A stretch of DNA of 64,000 nt from Actinomycetota bacterium. Lineage in GTDB: Bacteria > Actinomycetota > Actinomycetes > S36-B12 > UBA10799. Both the position numbers and the translations under genes were made by a program. The stretch covers positions 26,352 to 90,351 of the forward strand of contig JACJWU010000008.1 in assembly GCA_020636995.1 (NCBI GenBank), written 5' to 3'. The notes beneath the pieces are model-generated. The model was not told where the DNA came from and made no database searches. It was given only the letters and a program-made list of their open reading frames with translations. Of this stretch, positions 48,203-56,458 are shown piece after piece; the first letter of the stretch is position 1; each line of letters opens with the position of its first letter.

Positions 48203-49123
48203 ATGGATAGTCGCACCCGATACGTGTTGCCCCCGGTGGTCGCCGAGGACAGCCCCGCGTTCACCGACCCGTCGTTCTCCAGCATCGAACCGGGAGCGGA
48301 CTGGAAGGCCGAAGGGGACTTCAGCGACATCCGCTACGAGACCTCCGAGGGCATCGCCAAGATCACCATCAACCGCCCGCACAGGCGCAACGCGTTCCGT
48401 CCGCAGACCCTCTTCGAACTCGAACGGGCATTCACGATGGCGCGGGACGATGACACCGTCGGTGTCATCATCTTCACCGGTCAGGGGGACTGGGCGTTCT
48501 GCTCCGGCGGGGACCAGCAGATCCGTGGGGACGACGGCTACATCGGTGACGACGAGGTGGCGGCCAAGGGCATCGGTCGCCTCAACGTCCTCGACCTGCA
48601 GATCCAGATCCGCCGCTTGCCCAAGCCGGTGATAGCGATGGTGGCCGGATACGCGATCGGGGGCGGCCACGTCCTGCACATCGTGTGCGACCTGACGATC
48701 GCGGCGGACAACGCCCGCTTCGGGCAGACCGGGCCCAAGGTGGGCTCGTTCGACGGCGGGTACGGCAGTGGTCTGCTCGCCCGCCAGATCGGTCAGAAGC
48801 GCTCCCGTGAGGTGTGGTTCCTGTCCCGGCAGCACGGCGCCGAGCAGGCCTACGACTGGGGTCTGGTGAACGCCGTCGTGCCGCTGGCCGACCTCGAGAA
48901 GGAGACCGTGGCCTGGGCGCGCGAGATGCTCGCGCTGTCGCCGCTGGCATTGCGGATGCTCAAGGCCTCCCACAACGCCGCCGACGACGGCCTGGCCGGT
49001 GTCCAGCAACTCGCCGGTGACGCGACGCTGCTCTTCTACATGACCGAGGAGGCCCAGGAGGGCCGCGACGCCTACACCCAACGACGTCGACCGGAGTTCG
49101 ACAAGTTCCCCAAGCGCCCGTGA
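48203..49123 (+). CDS. menB: 1,4-dihydroxy-2-naphthoyl-CoA synthase
   Basis: Crotonase-fold enzyme of 306 residues that cyclises o-succinylbenzoyl-CoA. Signature segments: RPHRRNAFRPQTLFELERAF, FTGQGDWAFCSGGDQQIRG (oxyanion and CoA binding), VAGYAIGGGHVLHIVCDLTI, GQTGPKVGSFDGGYGSGLLA and the C-terminal QEGRDAYTQRRRPEFDKFPK, which closes over the neighbouring subunit in MenB hexamers. The length and this tail are specific to MenB within the crotonases. ATG 48203; the stop overlaps menC (GTGA). Confidence 0.95.
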   Translation: MDSRTRYVLPPVVAEDSPAFTDPSFSSIEPGADWKAEGDFSDIRYETSEGIAKITINRPHRRNAFRPQTLFELERAFTMARDDDTVGVIIFTGQGDWAFCSGGDQQIRGDDGYIGDDEVAAKGIGRLNVLDLQIQIRRLPKPVIAMVAGYAIGGGHVLHIVCDLTIAADNARFGQTGPKVGSFDGGYGSGLLARQIGQKRSREVWFLSRQHGAEQAYDWGLVNAVVPLADLEKETVAWAREMLALSPLALRMLKASHNAADDGLAGVQQLAGDATLLFYMTEEAQEGRDAYTQRRRPEFDKFPKRP

Positions 49124-50034
49124 CCGAGCGGCGTCTGTGGCCGTACCGACTTCGGTTGCGCACGCCGTTCCGCGGACTGCACGAGCGGCGGGGATGTCTG
49201 ATCGCCGGGTCTGTGGGCTGGGGGGAGTTCGCCCCCTTCGACGACTACGACACCGAGGCCGACGCCCGGTGGTTGTCGGCGGCACTGGAGCAGGCCGACG
49301 GCAAGTGGCCCGATCGGGTGCGGGACGGGGTCGAGGTGAACGCCATCATCCCGGCGGTGGCGCCGGAGCAGGCGGCGGCGATGGCGGTGGCATCGGGGTG
49401 CCGGACCATCAAGGTGAAGGTGGGCGACGCCGAGGGGTTGGCCCGGGTGGCGGCCGTGCGCGAGGCCTTGCCGACAGCGGCGTTGCGTGTCGACGTGAAT
49501 GGCCAGTGGACGGTGCCGCAGGCGGCCCGCGCATTGGCCGACCTCGCCGGGTTCGGGCTGGAGTACGCCGAACAGCCGGTGCGGACGATCGAGCAGATGC
49601 GCCAGTTGCGCGAGCTCGTGGAGGTGCCGCTCGCGGCTGACGAGGTGATCCGTGTGGACCGGCGTTTCGACGAGGTGGCCGAGGTCGCCGATGTCGCGGT
49701 GCTGAAGGTCGCTCCGCTGGGCGGGGTCGCCGCCACCGTGGAGGCCGCGCGGCGGATCGGTCTGCCCGTGGTGATCAGCAGCGCGCTGGATTCCTCGCTG
49801 GGTCTGGCCGCCGCCGTGGCGGCAGCCTGCGCTCTTCCGGAACCTCCCTTGGCCTGCGGTCTGGGCACCGGGGCGCTCTTCGCACAGGACACGACGGCCG
49901 TGACGCTGATGCCTCAGGATGGCTGGCTGCCGACGGTGCCATCCCCGTCGCCGCGATCCGATCTGGTGCGGGCCAAGGACGATCTGGCGATGTGGCGGGC
50001 CCGCATAGAGTCCGCCCTGGCAACACATCGATAA
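49120..50034 (+). CDS. menC: o-Succinylbenzoate synthase
   Basis: Enolase-superfamily dehydratase of 304 residues making o-succinylbenzoate from SHCHC. Catalytic Lys pair in TIKVKVG, metal ligands Asp in LRVDVNGQW, Glu in YAEQPV and Asp in LAADEVIR, and the opposite Lys in AVLKVAPLGG. GTG 49120 overlaps the menB stop. Followed by a 174-bp gap and a complete sugar ABC operon before menD, so the biosynthetic cluster is split. Confidence 0.93.
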   Translation: MTERRLWPYRLRLRTPFRGLHERRGCLIAGSVGWGEFAPFDDYDTEADARWLSAALEQADGKWPDRVRDGVEVNAIIPAVAPEQAAAMAVASGCRTIKVKVGDAEGLARVAAVREALPTAALRVDVNGQWTVPQAARALADLAGFGLEYAEQPVRTIEQMRQLRELVEVPLAADEVIRVDRRFDEVAEVADVAVLKVAPLGGVAATVEAARRIGLPVVISSALDSSLGLAAAVAAACALPEPPLACGLGTGALFAQDTTAVTLMPQDGWLPTVPSPSPRSDLVRAKDDLAMWRARIESALATHR

Positions 50035-50086
50035 CGATCCCGGCGATGGCGGTGGCCGTTGTCAGAACCCGGCGTTACGGGGGCGT

Positions 50087-50098
50087 ACCCTATAGGGT
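50087..50098. promoter_or_regulatory. Palindrome upstream of the sugar ABC operon, possible operator
   Basis: ACCCTATAGGGT is a perfect 12-bp palindrome 111 bp before the binding-protein start. TACCCT (50086-50091) could act as a -10 box. No regulator gene is adjacent, and the match to any named operator is unknown. Confidence 0.35.
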
Positions 50099-50208
50099 GA
50101 ACGGGGTGCGAATCCGTGGGGCCGCCTAACATGCCTCCCCACACTCGCCCCGAAGGGAGTCGACGGCCGACCGGGCCGCCGAATTACGAAAATAAATGAG
50201 GAGCGTCG

Positions 50209-51483
50209 ATGCGCAGAGGCATCAAGGGTCTCGCGCTGCTCGCCGCACTACCGCTGGCCCTCGCGGCCTGCAGCAGTGGCGGCGACAGCACCGAGAGTTC
50301 GCCTGTACCCACCAACCCGGCCGATGTGTCGGGCACCGTCGTGTTCTGGGACACCAGTGACTCGACCAATGAGGCCCCCACTTTCAAGGAACTGATCAAG
50401 AAGTTCGAGGCCGAGTACCCGAACGTGACCGTGGACTACCAGAACGTGCCGTTCTCGGAGGCCCAGAACAAGTACAAGACCGCGGCCCAGGCTGACAACG
50501 CGCCTGACGTGCTGCGCGCCGAGGTGGCGTGGACGCCCGAGTTCGCGTCGCTGGGCTACCTGCTGCCGCTGACCGGCACATCGCTGGACACCCCGGACGC
50601 GTACCTGCCGACCCCGTGGTCGAGCAACGTGTACGAGGACGTGGTGTACGGCGTGCCGCAGGTGACGGACGCCCCGGGCCTGCTCTACAACAAGGAGTTG
50701 CTGGACAAGGCCGGTGTCGAGGCACCCAAGACGTGGGACGACGTCCAGGTCGCGTCCGAGAAGCTGGATGTGGACGGGCTCTACTCGGCAACCGGTGGGT
50801 ACTTCACCCTGCCGTACATCTACTCGTTCGGCGGTAACACCGTCGACCCGAACGAGCAGAAGATCCTGATCAACGACCCCGAGTCGGTGGCGGGCTTCCA
50901 GAAGGCCCTGGACCTGATTGACAGCGGTGCCGCGGTCAAGCCGGACCCCAACGACGCCTACAACCAGCAGATGGCTATGTTCAAAGAGGGCAAGGTCGCG
51001 ATGATCATCAACGGGCCGTGGTCGGTTGCTGACATCCTCACCGGCAAGGCCTTCAAGGGCAACGAGGACAACCTCGGCGTCACCACGACCCCCGCCGGCC
51101 CCGACGGCCAGCAGGGCTCTCCGGTCGGCGGTCACAACTACGTGATCTCCGCCGGTACCCAGAACCAGGGTGCCTCCGAGGCGTTCGTGAGCTTCATGAA
51201 CTCCCCGACGTCGCAGGCGTTCGTGGCTTCCGAACTCGGCCTGCTGCCGACGCAGACGGCCGCGTACGACGAGCCCGAGGTGCAGTCGAACAAGTTCGTC
51301 CAGGCCTTCAAGCCCATCGTGGAGAGCGCCACGCCGCGTGCGTGGATCCCCGAGGGTGGCCAGTTCTTCACCGCCATGGATGAGGAGTGGATCAACATGT
51401 ACACCGGCAAGGCGACCGCCCAGGAAGGCGCGGACGCCATCGCCAAGGCATGGACCGAGTTCCTTCCGGACTACTCGGACTGA
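50209..51483 (+). CDS. Sugar ABC transporter substrate-binding lipoprotein (MalE-like)
   Basis: Extracellular solute-binding lipoprotein, family 1, 424 residues. Lipobox LAAC with Cys21. Family features are VVFWDTSDSTNEAPTFKELI, FEAEYPNVTVDYQNVPF, PDVLRAEVAWTPEFASLGYL, GVPQVTDAPGLLYNKELLDKAG, FKEGKVAMIINGPW and PVGGHNYVISAGTQN. These resemble maltodextrin- or trehalose-type binding proteins, but the sugar cannot be fixed. A strong ribosome site (GAGGAG) precedes ATG 50209. A terminator hairpin between this gene and the permeases probably lowers downstream expression. Confidence 0.87.
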   Translation: MRRGIKGLALLAALPLALAACSSGGDSTESSPVPTNPADVSGTVVFWDTSDSTNEAPTFKELIKKFEAEYPNVTVDYQNVPFSEAQNKYKTAAQADNAPDVLRAEVAWTPEFASLGYLLPLTGTSLDTPDAYLPTPWSSNVYEDVVYGVPQVTDAPGLLYNKELLDKAGVEAPKTWDDVQVASEKLDVDGLYSATGGYFTLPYIYSFGGNTVDPNEQKILINDPESVAGFQKALDLIDSGAAVKPDPNDAYNQQMAMFKEGKVAMIINGPWSVADILTGKAFKGNEDNLGVTTTPAGPDGQQGSPVGGHNYVISAGTQNQGASEAFVSFMNSPTSQAFVASELGLLPTQTAAYDEPEVQSNKFVQAFKPIVESATPRAWIPEGGQFFTAMDEEWINMYTGKATAQEGADAIAKAWTEFLPDYSD

Positions 51484-51537
51484 TTCTCTGATCACTCGCG
51501 TTTCGACCGACGAAACCGGGTGAGGAGTCGATAGGGT

Positions 51538-51583
51538 CGGGTTCGGCCAGTGTTCACGCACTGGCCGGACCCGATTCTTTTTT
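51538..51583 (+). terminator. Intrinsic terminator / attenuator inside the sugar ABC operon
   Basis: 15-bp stem (51538-51552 with 51559-51573, one G-T mismatch), loop TTCACG, then ATTCTTTTTT. It lies between the binding-protein gene and the first permease gene, so most transcripts probably end here and binding protein is made in excess. Confidence 0.85.
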
Positions 51584-51605
51584 CTGGGATGGGAGGGGCC
51601 GCCAG

Positions 51606-52580
51606 ATGAGTGCGATCACTGCGGACAGCCCTTCGGCGCAGGTGCCGGAGTCCAAGAAACCGGGGCTATTGAAACGCTCCTGGGACAAGTACTGGTACGC
51701 CTGGGCGTTCATCGCCCCGGTCGTGATCGTGATGGTGGTCATCATCCTGTGGCCGCTGATCCAGGGCATCTTCCTGAGTTTCACCGATGCCTCTGAGAAG
51801 AATGTCGCGAAGGTGATCGGCGGCCGTGAGATCCCCGCGACCTACGACATCGTCGGCCTGAAGAACTACGTCGACGTCCTCACCAGTTCCACCTTCTGGA
51901 TCATCTTCGCGCGCACCGTCGTATGGACGGTCGTGAACGTGTTCTTCCACTTCACCCTCGGGATGATCCTGGCCATCGTGCTCAACCGGGCGCTGACCGG
52001 CCGGGCGCTCTACCGTGCGCTGCTGATCGTGCCGTGGGCCGTCCCCGCGTTCGTGTCCACGTACATGTGGCGGCTCATGCTCACCGACACCGGGCTGGTC
52101 AACTCGATCTTCACGGGGATCGGACTGCCGTCGGTGCCCTGGCTGTCGGACACCAACTGGTTGTTCATCAGTTGCATCCTGGTCAACATCTGGCTGGGCG
52201 TGCCGTTCATGATGGTTGCGCTGCTCGGTGGCCTGCAGTCCATCCCCAACGAGCTCTACGAGGCCGCCGAGGTCGACGGGGCCACCCCCTGGCAGCGCTT
52301 CAAGTACGTGACGGTGCCGGGGCTGCGCACAGTGGCCGCGACGGTCATCCTGCTCGGGTCGATCTGGACCTTCAACATGTTCGCGATCATCTACCTGATG
52401 GCCAGCCAGGGTCAGCGCAACGACATCGCGACGCTGCCGGTCTACGCCTACGACAAGGCCTTCACGGGGATCCGGCAGTACGCGATCTCCTCGACCTACG
52501 GGGTGCTGATCCTGTCGATCCTGCTGGTGTTCGCGGTCTTCTACAAACGCGCACTCGCCAAGCAAGGGGAGGTGTGGTGA
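51606..52580 (+). CDS. Sugar ABC transporter permease (MalF-like)
   Basis: Permease of 324 residues with about six helices (AFIAPVVIVMVVIILWPLIQ near the N-terminus; IFARTVVWTVVNVFFHFTLG; ALLIVPWAVPAFVSTYMW). The ATPase-coupling EAA loop is YEAAEVDGATPWQRFKYVTV. An extracytoplasmic segment between helices 1 and 2 is moderately long. ATG 51606 is preceded by GGGAGGGG. Three bases separate it from the MalG-like gene. Confidence 0.88.
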   Translation: MSAITADSPSAQVPESKKPGLLKRSWDKYWYAWAFIAPVVIVMVVIILWPLIQGIFLSFTDASEKNVAKVIGGREIPATYDIVGLKNYVDVLTSSTFWIIFARTVVWTVVNVFFHFTLGMILAIVLNRALTGRALYRALLIVPWAVPAFVSTYMWRLMLTDTGLVNSIFTGIGLPSVPWLSDTNWLFISCILVNIWLGVPFMMVALLGGLQSIPNELYEAAEVDGATPWQRFKYVTVPGLRTVAATVILLGSIWTFNMFAIIYLMASQGQRNDIATLPVYAYDKAFTGIRQYAISSTYGVLILSILLVFAVFYKRALAKQGEVW

Positions 52581-52583
52581 GTC

Positions 52584-53480
52584 ATGGCATCTGAAGCCGT
52601 CGTCCAAGAGGTCGCCACCGGAGAGGCCTCGACGAAGAAGTTCCGCCGCCGCGACCAGCGCAGCCCGCTGGCATCCTTCGCGTTGCACTTCGGGCTGTTC
52701 ATCGCCCTGATCTGGTCATTGGTGCCACCGATCTGGGCGCTGCTCACCTCGTTGAAGCCCAACGACCAGGCGATCACCACCGAGTTGAAGGTGTTCGTCG
52801 AGCCGTCGCTGAACAACTACACGTATGTGCTCACCGAGACCGACCTTCCACGGTGGTTCCTGAACTCCGTGATCGTCGCCGCGGGCACGATGGTCATCGG
52901 GCTCTTCTTGTCCGCCACCGCCGGATACGCGGTGAGCCGGTTCCGGTTCCCCGGGCACAAGTCCTTGATGTGGTCGTTCCTCATCACGCAGATGTTCCCG
53001 ATGGCGATCCTCATCGTGCCGATCTACAACATCTTCGCCAGGCTCGGACTGCTCAACAACCTCTGGGGCCTGGTGATCGCCTATTGCACCACGGCCGTGC
53101 CGTTCTGCGCGTGGATGCTCAAGGGCTACTTCGACACCATCCCCATCGAGATCGACGAGGCCGGCCGGATCGACGGCCTGACCCCGTTCGGCACCTTCTA
53201 CCGGTTGGTGCTGCCGCTGGCCCGCCCGGGTCTGGCGGTCACCGCCTTCTACACCTTCCTCACGGCATGGGGCGAGGTCGCCTACGCGACGGCGTTCCTG
53301 ACCTCGGATGCCAAGAAGACCCTGGCGGTGGGTCTGCAGACGTTCGTCGGTCAGTTCAAGACCGAATGGGGTTACCTCACCGCCGCGGGCATCCTGGTGA
53401 CCATCCCCGCGGTCATCGTGTTCCTTCTCGTTCAGCGCAACCTGGTGGCGGGTCTGACCGCCGGTGGAACCAAGGGTTAA
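52584..53480 (+). CDS. Sugar ABC transporter permease (MalG-like)
   Basis: Permease of 298 residues: a charged N-terminus (KKFRRRDQRSP), six helices, and the EAA loop IEIDEAGRIDGLTPFGTFYR typical of MalG. The sequence ends in VQRNLVAGLTAGGTKG, the usual C-terminus of carbohydrate permeases of this class. ATG 52584 follows a GGAGG (52568-52572). Pairs with the MalF-like subunit upstream. Confidence 0.9.
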   Translation: MASEAVVQEVATGEASTKKFRRRDQRSPLASFALHFGLFIALIWSLVPPIWALLTSLKPNDQAITTELKVFVEPSLNNYTYVLTETDLPRWFLNSVIVAAGTMVIGLFLSATAGYAVSRFRFPGHKSLMWSFLITQMFPMAILIVPIYNIFARLGLLNNLWGLVIAYCTTAVPFCAWMLKGYFDTIPIEIDEAGRIDGLTPFGTFYRLVLPLARPGLAVTAFYTFLTAWGEVAYATAFLTSDAKKTLAVGLQTFVGQFKTEWGYLTAAGILVTIPAVIVFLLVQRNLVAGLTAGGTKG

Positions 53481-53489
53481 GGAGAAACC

Positions 53490-54584
53490 ATGGCTGGAGT
53501 CGTTTTCGACAACGCAACGCGGGTCTACCCCGGGAGTGAGAAGCCGGCGGTCGACGCCCTCAACCTCGACATCGCCGACGGGGAGTTCCTCGTGCTCGTC
53601 GGACCGTCGGGGTGCGGGAAGTCCACGAGTCTGCGGATGCTCGCCGGACTCGAGGACATCGACGGTGGCCGGATCCTCATCGGCGACCGCGACGTCACCC
53701 ACTTGCCGCCCAAGGAACGCGACATCGCGATGGTGTTCCAGAACTACGCGCTCTACCCGCACATGACGGTGGGCGAGAACATGGGCTTCGCGCTGAAGAT
53801 CGCCAAGGTCTCCAAGGACGAGATCCAGCGTCGCGTGCAGGAAGCGGCGAAGATCCTGGACCTGACCGAGTACCTCGAGCGCAAGCCGAAGGCGCTGTCC
53901 GGCGGGCAGCGCCAGCGCGTGGCCATGGGCCGGGCGATCGTGCGAGAGCCGCAGGTCTTCCTCATGGACGAGCCGCTGTCCAACCTCGACGCCAAGTTGC
54001 GTGTGCAGACCCGTACCCAGATCGCGCAGCTGCAGCACCGGCTGGGCACGACCACGGTCTACGTCACGCACGACCAGACCGAGGCCATGACCATGGGCGA
54101 CCGGGTCGCGGTGCTGAAGGACGGACTGCTGCAGCAGGTGGACACCCCGCGCAACCTGTACGACCACCCGAACAACGTGTTCGTCGCCGGTTTCATCGGT
54201 TCCCCGGCCATGAACCTCGTCGAGGTCCCGCTGACCGGCGACGGCGTGCAGATCGGGGCGTCGACGGTGCCGGTCCCGCGCGACGTGATCACCGCGGCGT
54301 CCGCCCAGGGTCTGAAGTCCGTGATCTTCGGCTTCCGTCCCGAGGACACCGAGATGACCGGCGGTGACGGCGGCGTGCCCGTCGTCGTCGACGTCGTCGA
54401 GTCGATGGGTTCGGACGCCTACGTGTACGGCCGTGTGCAGGTTCCCGGTGGTGCCGATGAGCAGGTGGTCATCCGTACCGACGGCCGGGTCCCGCCGCAG
54501 ATCGGATCGACGATCACCCCTGTGATCACCGAGGAGCACATGCACGTGTTCTCGCCGGTCACCGAGGAGCGCATCGAGGGCTGA
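53490..54584 (+). CDS. Sugar ABC transporter ATP-binding protein (MalK/UgpC/MsmX-like)
   Basis: ATPase of 364 residues. Walker A GPSGCGKST, Q-loop MVFQNYALYPHMTVGENM, signature LSGGQRQRVAMGRAIV, Walker B VFLMDEPLSNLDAKLR and switch His in VTHDQTEAMTMGDR. A C-terminal TOBE regulatory region (about 235-360) follows. This type can serve several sugar transporters. AAGGAG precedes ATG 53490 by six bases. Last gene of the transporter operon; menD begins 27 bp later, so read-through from the transporter could drive menD. Confidence 0.9.
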   Translation: MAGVVFDNATRVYPGSEKPAVDALNLDIADGEFLVLVGPSGCGKSTSLRMLAGLEDIDGGRILIGDRDVTHLPPKERDIAMVFQNYALYPHMTVGENMGFALKIAKVSKDEIQRRVQEAAKILDLTEYLERKPKALSGGQRQRVAMGRAIVREPQVFLMDEPLSNLDAKLRVQTRTQIAQLQHRLGTTTVYVTHDQTEAMTMGDRVAVLKDGLLQQVDTPRNLYDHPNNVFVAGFIGSPAMNLVEVPLTGDGVQIGASTVPVPRDVITAASAQGLKSVIFGFRPEDTEMTGGDGGVPVVVDVVESMGSDAYVYGRVQVPGGADEQVVIRTDGRVPPQIGSTITPVITEEHMHVFSPVTEERIEG

Positions 54585-54610
54585 GACCGCCTCGTGTCAC
54601 AGTAAGTCTC

Positions 54611-56377
54611 GTGAATCCATCGACCGCGGCGGCCCGCGTCATCATCGACGAGTTGGTGCGCTCCGGAGTCAACGACGTGGTCCTGGCTCCGGGCTCACGC
54701 AGTGCCCCGCTGGCCATCGAGGCGGCTCGCGCGCATGAGCGAGCGGAGTTGCGTCTGCATGTGCGCATCGATGAGCGCAGTGCGGGCTTCCTCGCTGTCG
54801 GACTGGCCAAACGCAGCGGATCCCCGGTCCCGGTCATCACGACCTCGGGGACCGCTGTGGCGAATCTGCGTCCTGCCGTCGAGGAGGCCTGGCACAGCGC
54901 CATCCCGCTCGTGGTGCTCTCCGCGGACCGTCCGGCGGAACTGCGCAAGACCGGTGCGAACCAGACCATCGATCAGGTGCGCGCCTTCGACGGGATCGTG
55001 CGATGGGCCGTGGACGTGGAGGCGCCGACAGGCGGACGTGGGCAGGTCGGCTACTGGCGCAGCACGGTGTCGCGTGCCTGCGCGATCGCCACACACACCT
55101 GGCAACGCGGTCCGGTCCACCTGAACGTCGCTTTCCGCGATCCGCTGGTCCCCGATGACGACGACTCATGGGTGGAACCGCTCACCGGACACGACGGCGA
55201 GAGTTTCGTCGACGAGGACGGCGACGAGTTGCTGGTGGTGCGGACGTGGACGGTGGATCGTCGTCTCATGCTCAGCGTCCAGGAACCCATCGACGAGTTG
55301 CTGGAGGACATCGCCGCCGGGGAGTTGCCGGAGCGTGGCCTGGTCGTCGTCGGTGACATCGACGATCCGGAGGACGCCGCGGCCGCGGTGGATCTCGCGC
55401 AGTCGTGCGGCTGGCCGCTGCACAGCGAACCAACGGGGCTGGCTCGGGCGGGGACGAACGCCCTGGCCCATGCCAGCCTGCTCAGTGCAGTGCCCGCCTT
55501 CCGCGACAGCCATCGCGCCGACCTGGTGGTGACGGTCGGCAAAGTGGGGCTCAGCCGGGGGGTGCTTGCGCTGGTCCGCGAGGCTCGTCTGCACATCCAT
55601 GCCGAGCCGCAACGCATCGGCGACTGGCCGGATCCCACACGGACCGCGGCCGCCGTGCTGGCTTCCGTGCCGGCGCCGCCGAGTTCCGCGGATGTGGCGG
55701 ACTCCAGCGATTGGCTGGACAGCTGGCTGATGGCCGACGCTGGTGCGCAGCGGGTCATCGAGAAGGCCATGTCCGCCGTGGAACAGCCGACCGGTCTGCA
55801 TGTCGCCCAGGCGTTGTGGAACGTGGCCGGTCCGGACGACCTGCTCTTCGTGGCCTCCTCACGCTCGATCCGGGATCTCGAGGCGGTGGCATCTGTGCGC
55901 TCGGATCAGCCGTGGGTCCTTGCCAATCGCGGCGTGAACGGCATCGATGGCCTGGTCTCCACGGCGATCGGTGCGGCGCTCGCCCACCAGAGCGCCGGTG
56001 GCGGGAGGGCGTTCGCGATGCTCGGGGACCTGGCGCTGCTGCACGACCAGAACGGCCTGGTGATCGGACCCGAAGAGGCCGTACCGGACCTGTGCCTGGT
56101 GGTTGTCGACAACGATGGCGGCGGGATCTTCGGTTCCCTCGAGCAGGCCCATGAGGCCTTTGCGGACGTGTACGAGCGGGTGTTCGGCACCCCCGTGGCG
56201 ACCGATGTCCGGCAGCTGCTCGTCGACCATGGCGTGCGCATCCACGAGGATCCGGATCTGCAGGTGGCGCTGACGGCAGCGGCGTCGGCCGGTGGCCTCA
56301 ACGCTGTGGTGGTGGGCCCGATCAGCCGTGAGGAGGAGGCGGTTCTGCATCGGCGGATCCGGCAGGCTGTGCAGTGA
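54611..56377 (+). CDS. menD: SEPHCHC synthase (2-succinyl-5-enolpyruvyl-6-hydroxy-3-cyclohexene-1-carboxylate synthase)
   Basis: Thiamine-diphosphate enzyme of 588 residues, first committed step after isochorismate in menaquinone synthesis. N-terminal LAPGSRSAPLAIEAAR and TTSGTAVANLRPAVEEA with ISxxPLVVLSADRP-type strand; C-terminal ANRGVNGIDGLVSTAIGAAL and the ThDP/Mg segment LGDLALLHDQNGLVI. VVDNDGGGIFGSLEQ is also typical. Its ThDP need fits the thiamine importer encoded at 23.9-27.4 kb only in a general way. GTG 54611. Confidence 0.93.
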   Translation: MNPSTAAARVIIDELVRSGVNDVVLAPGSRSAPLAIEAARAHERAELRLHVRIDERSAGFLAVGLAKRSGSPVPVITTSGTAVANLRPAVEEAWHSAIPLVVLSADRPAELRKTGANQTIDQVRAFDGIVRWAVDVEAPTGGRGQVGYWRSTVSRACAIATHTWQRGPVHLNVAFRDPLVPDDDDSWVEPLTGHDGESFVDEDGDELLVVRTWTVDRRLMLSVQEPIDELLEDIAAGELPERGLVVVGDIDDPEDAAAAVDLAQSCGWPLHSEPTGLARAGTNALAHASLLSAVPAFRDSHRADLVVTVGKVGLSRGVLALVREARLHIHAEPQRIGDWPDPTRTAAAVLASVPAPPSSADVADSSDWLDSWLMADAGAQRVIEKAMSAVEQPTGLHVAQALWNVAGPDDLLFVASSRSIRDLEAVASVRSDQPWVLANRGVNGIDGLVSTAIGAALAHQSAGGGRAFAMLGDLALLHDQNGLVIGPEEAVPDLCLVVVDNDGGGIFGSLEQAHEAFADVYERVFGTPVATDVRQLLVDHGVRIHEDPDLQVALTAAASAGGLNAVVVGPISREEEAVLHRRIRQAVQ

Positions 56378-56458
56378 GGATCGCCGCCACCGTTCCAGCA
56401 GGCTGTCGGTCTGAACAGCCCTTGCGCGCGCACACACGCTCGTGGTGAGGTGTGCTTC

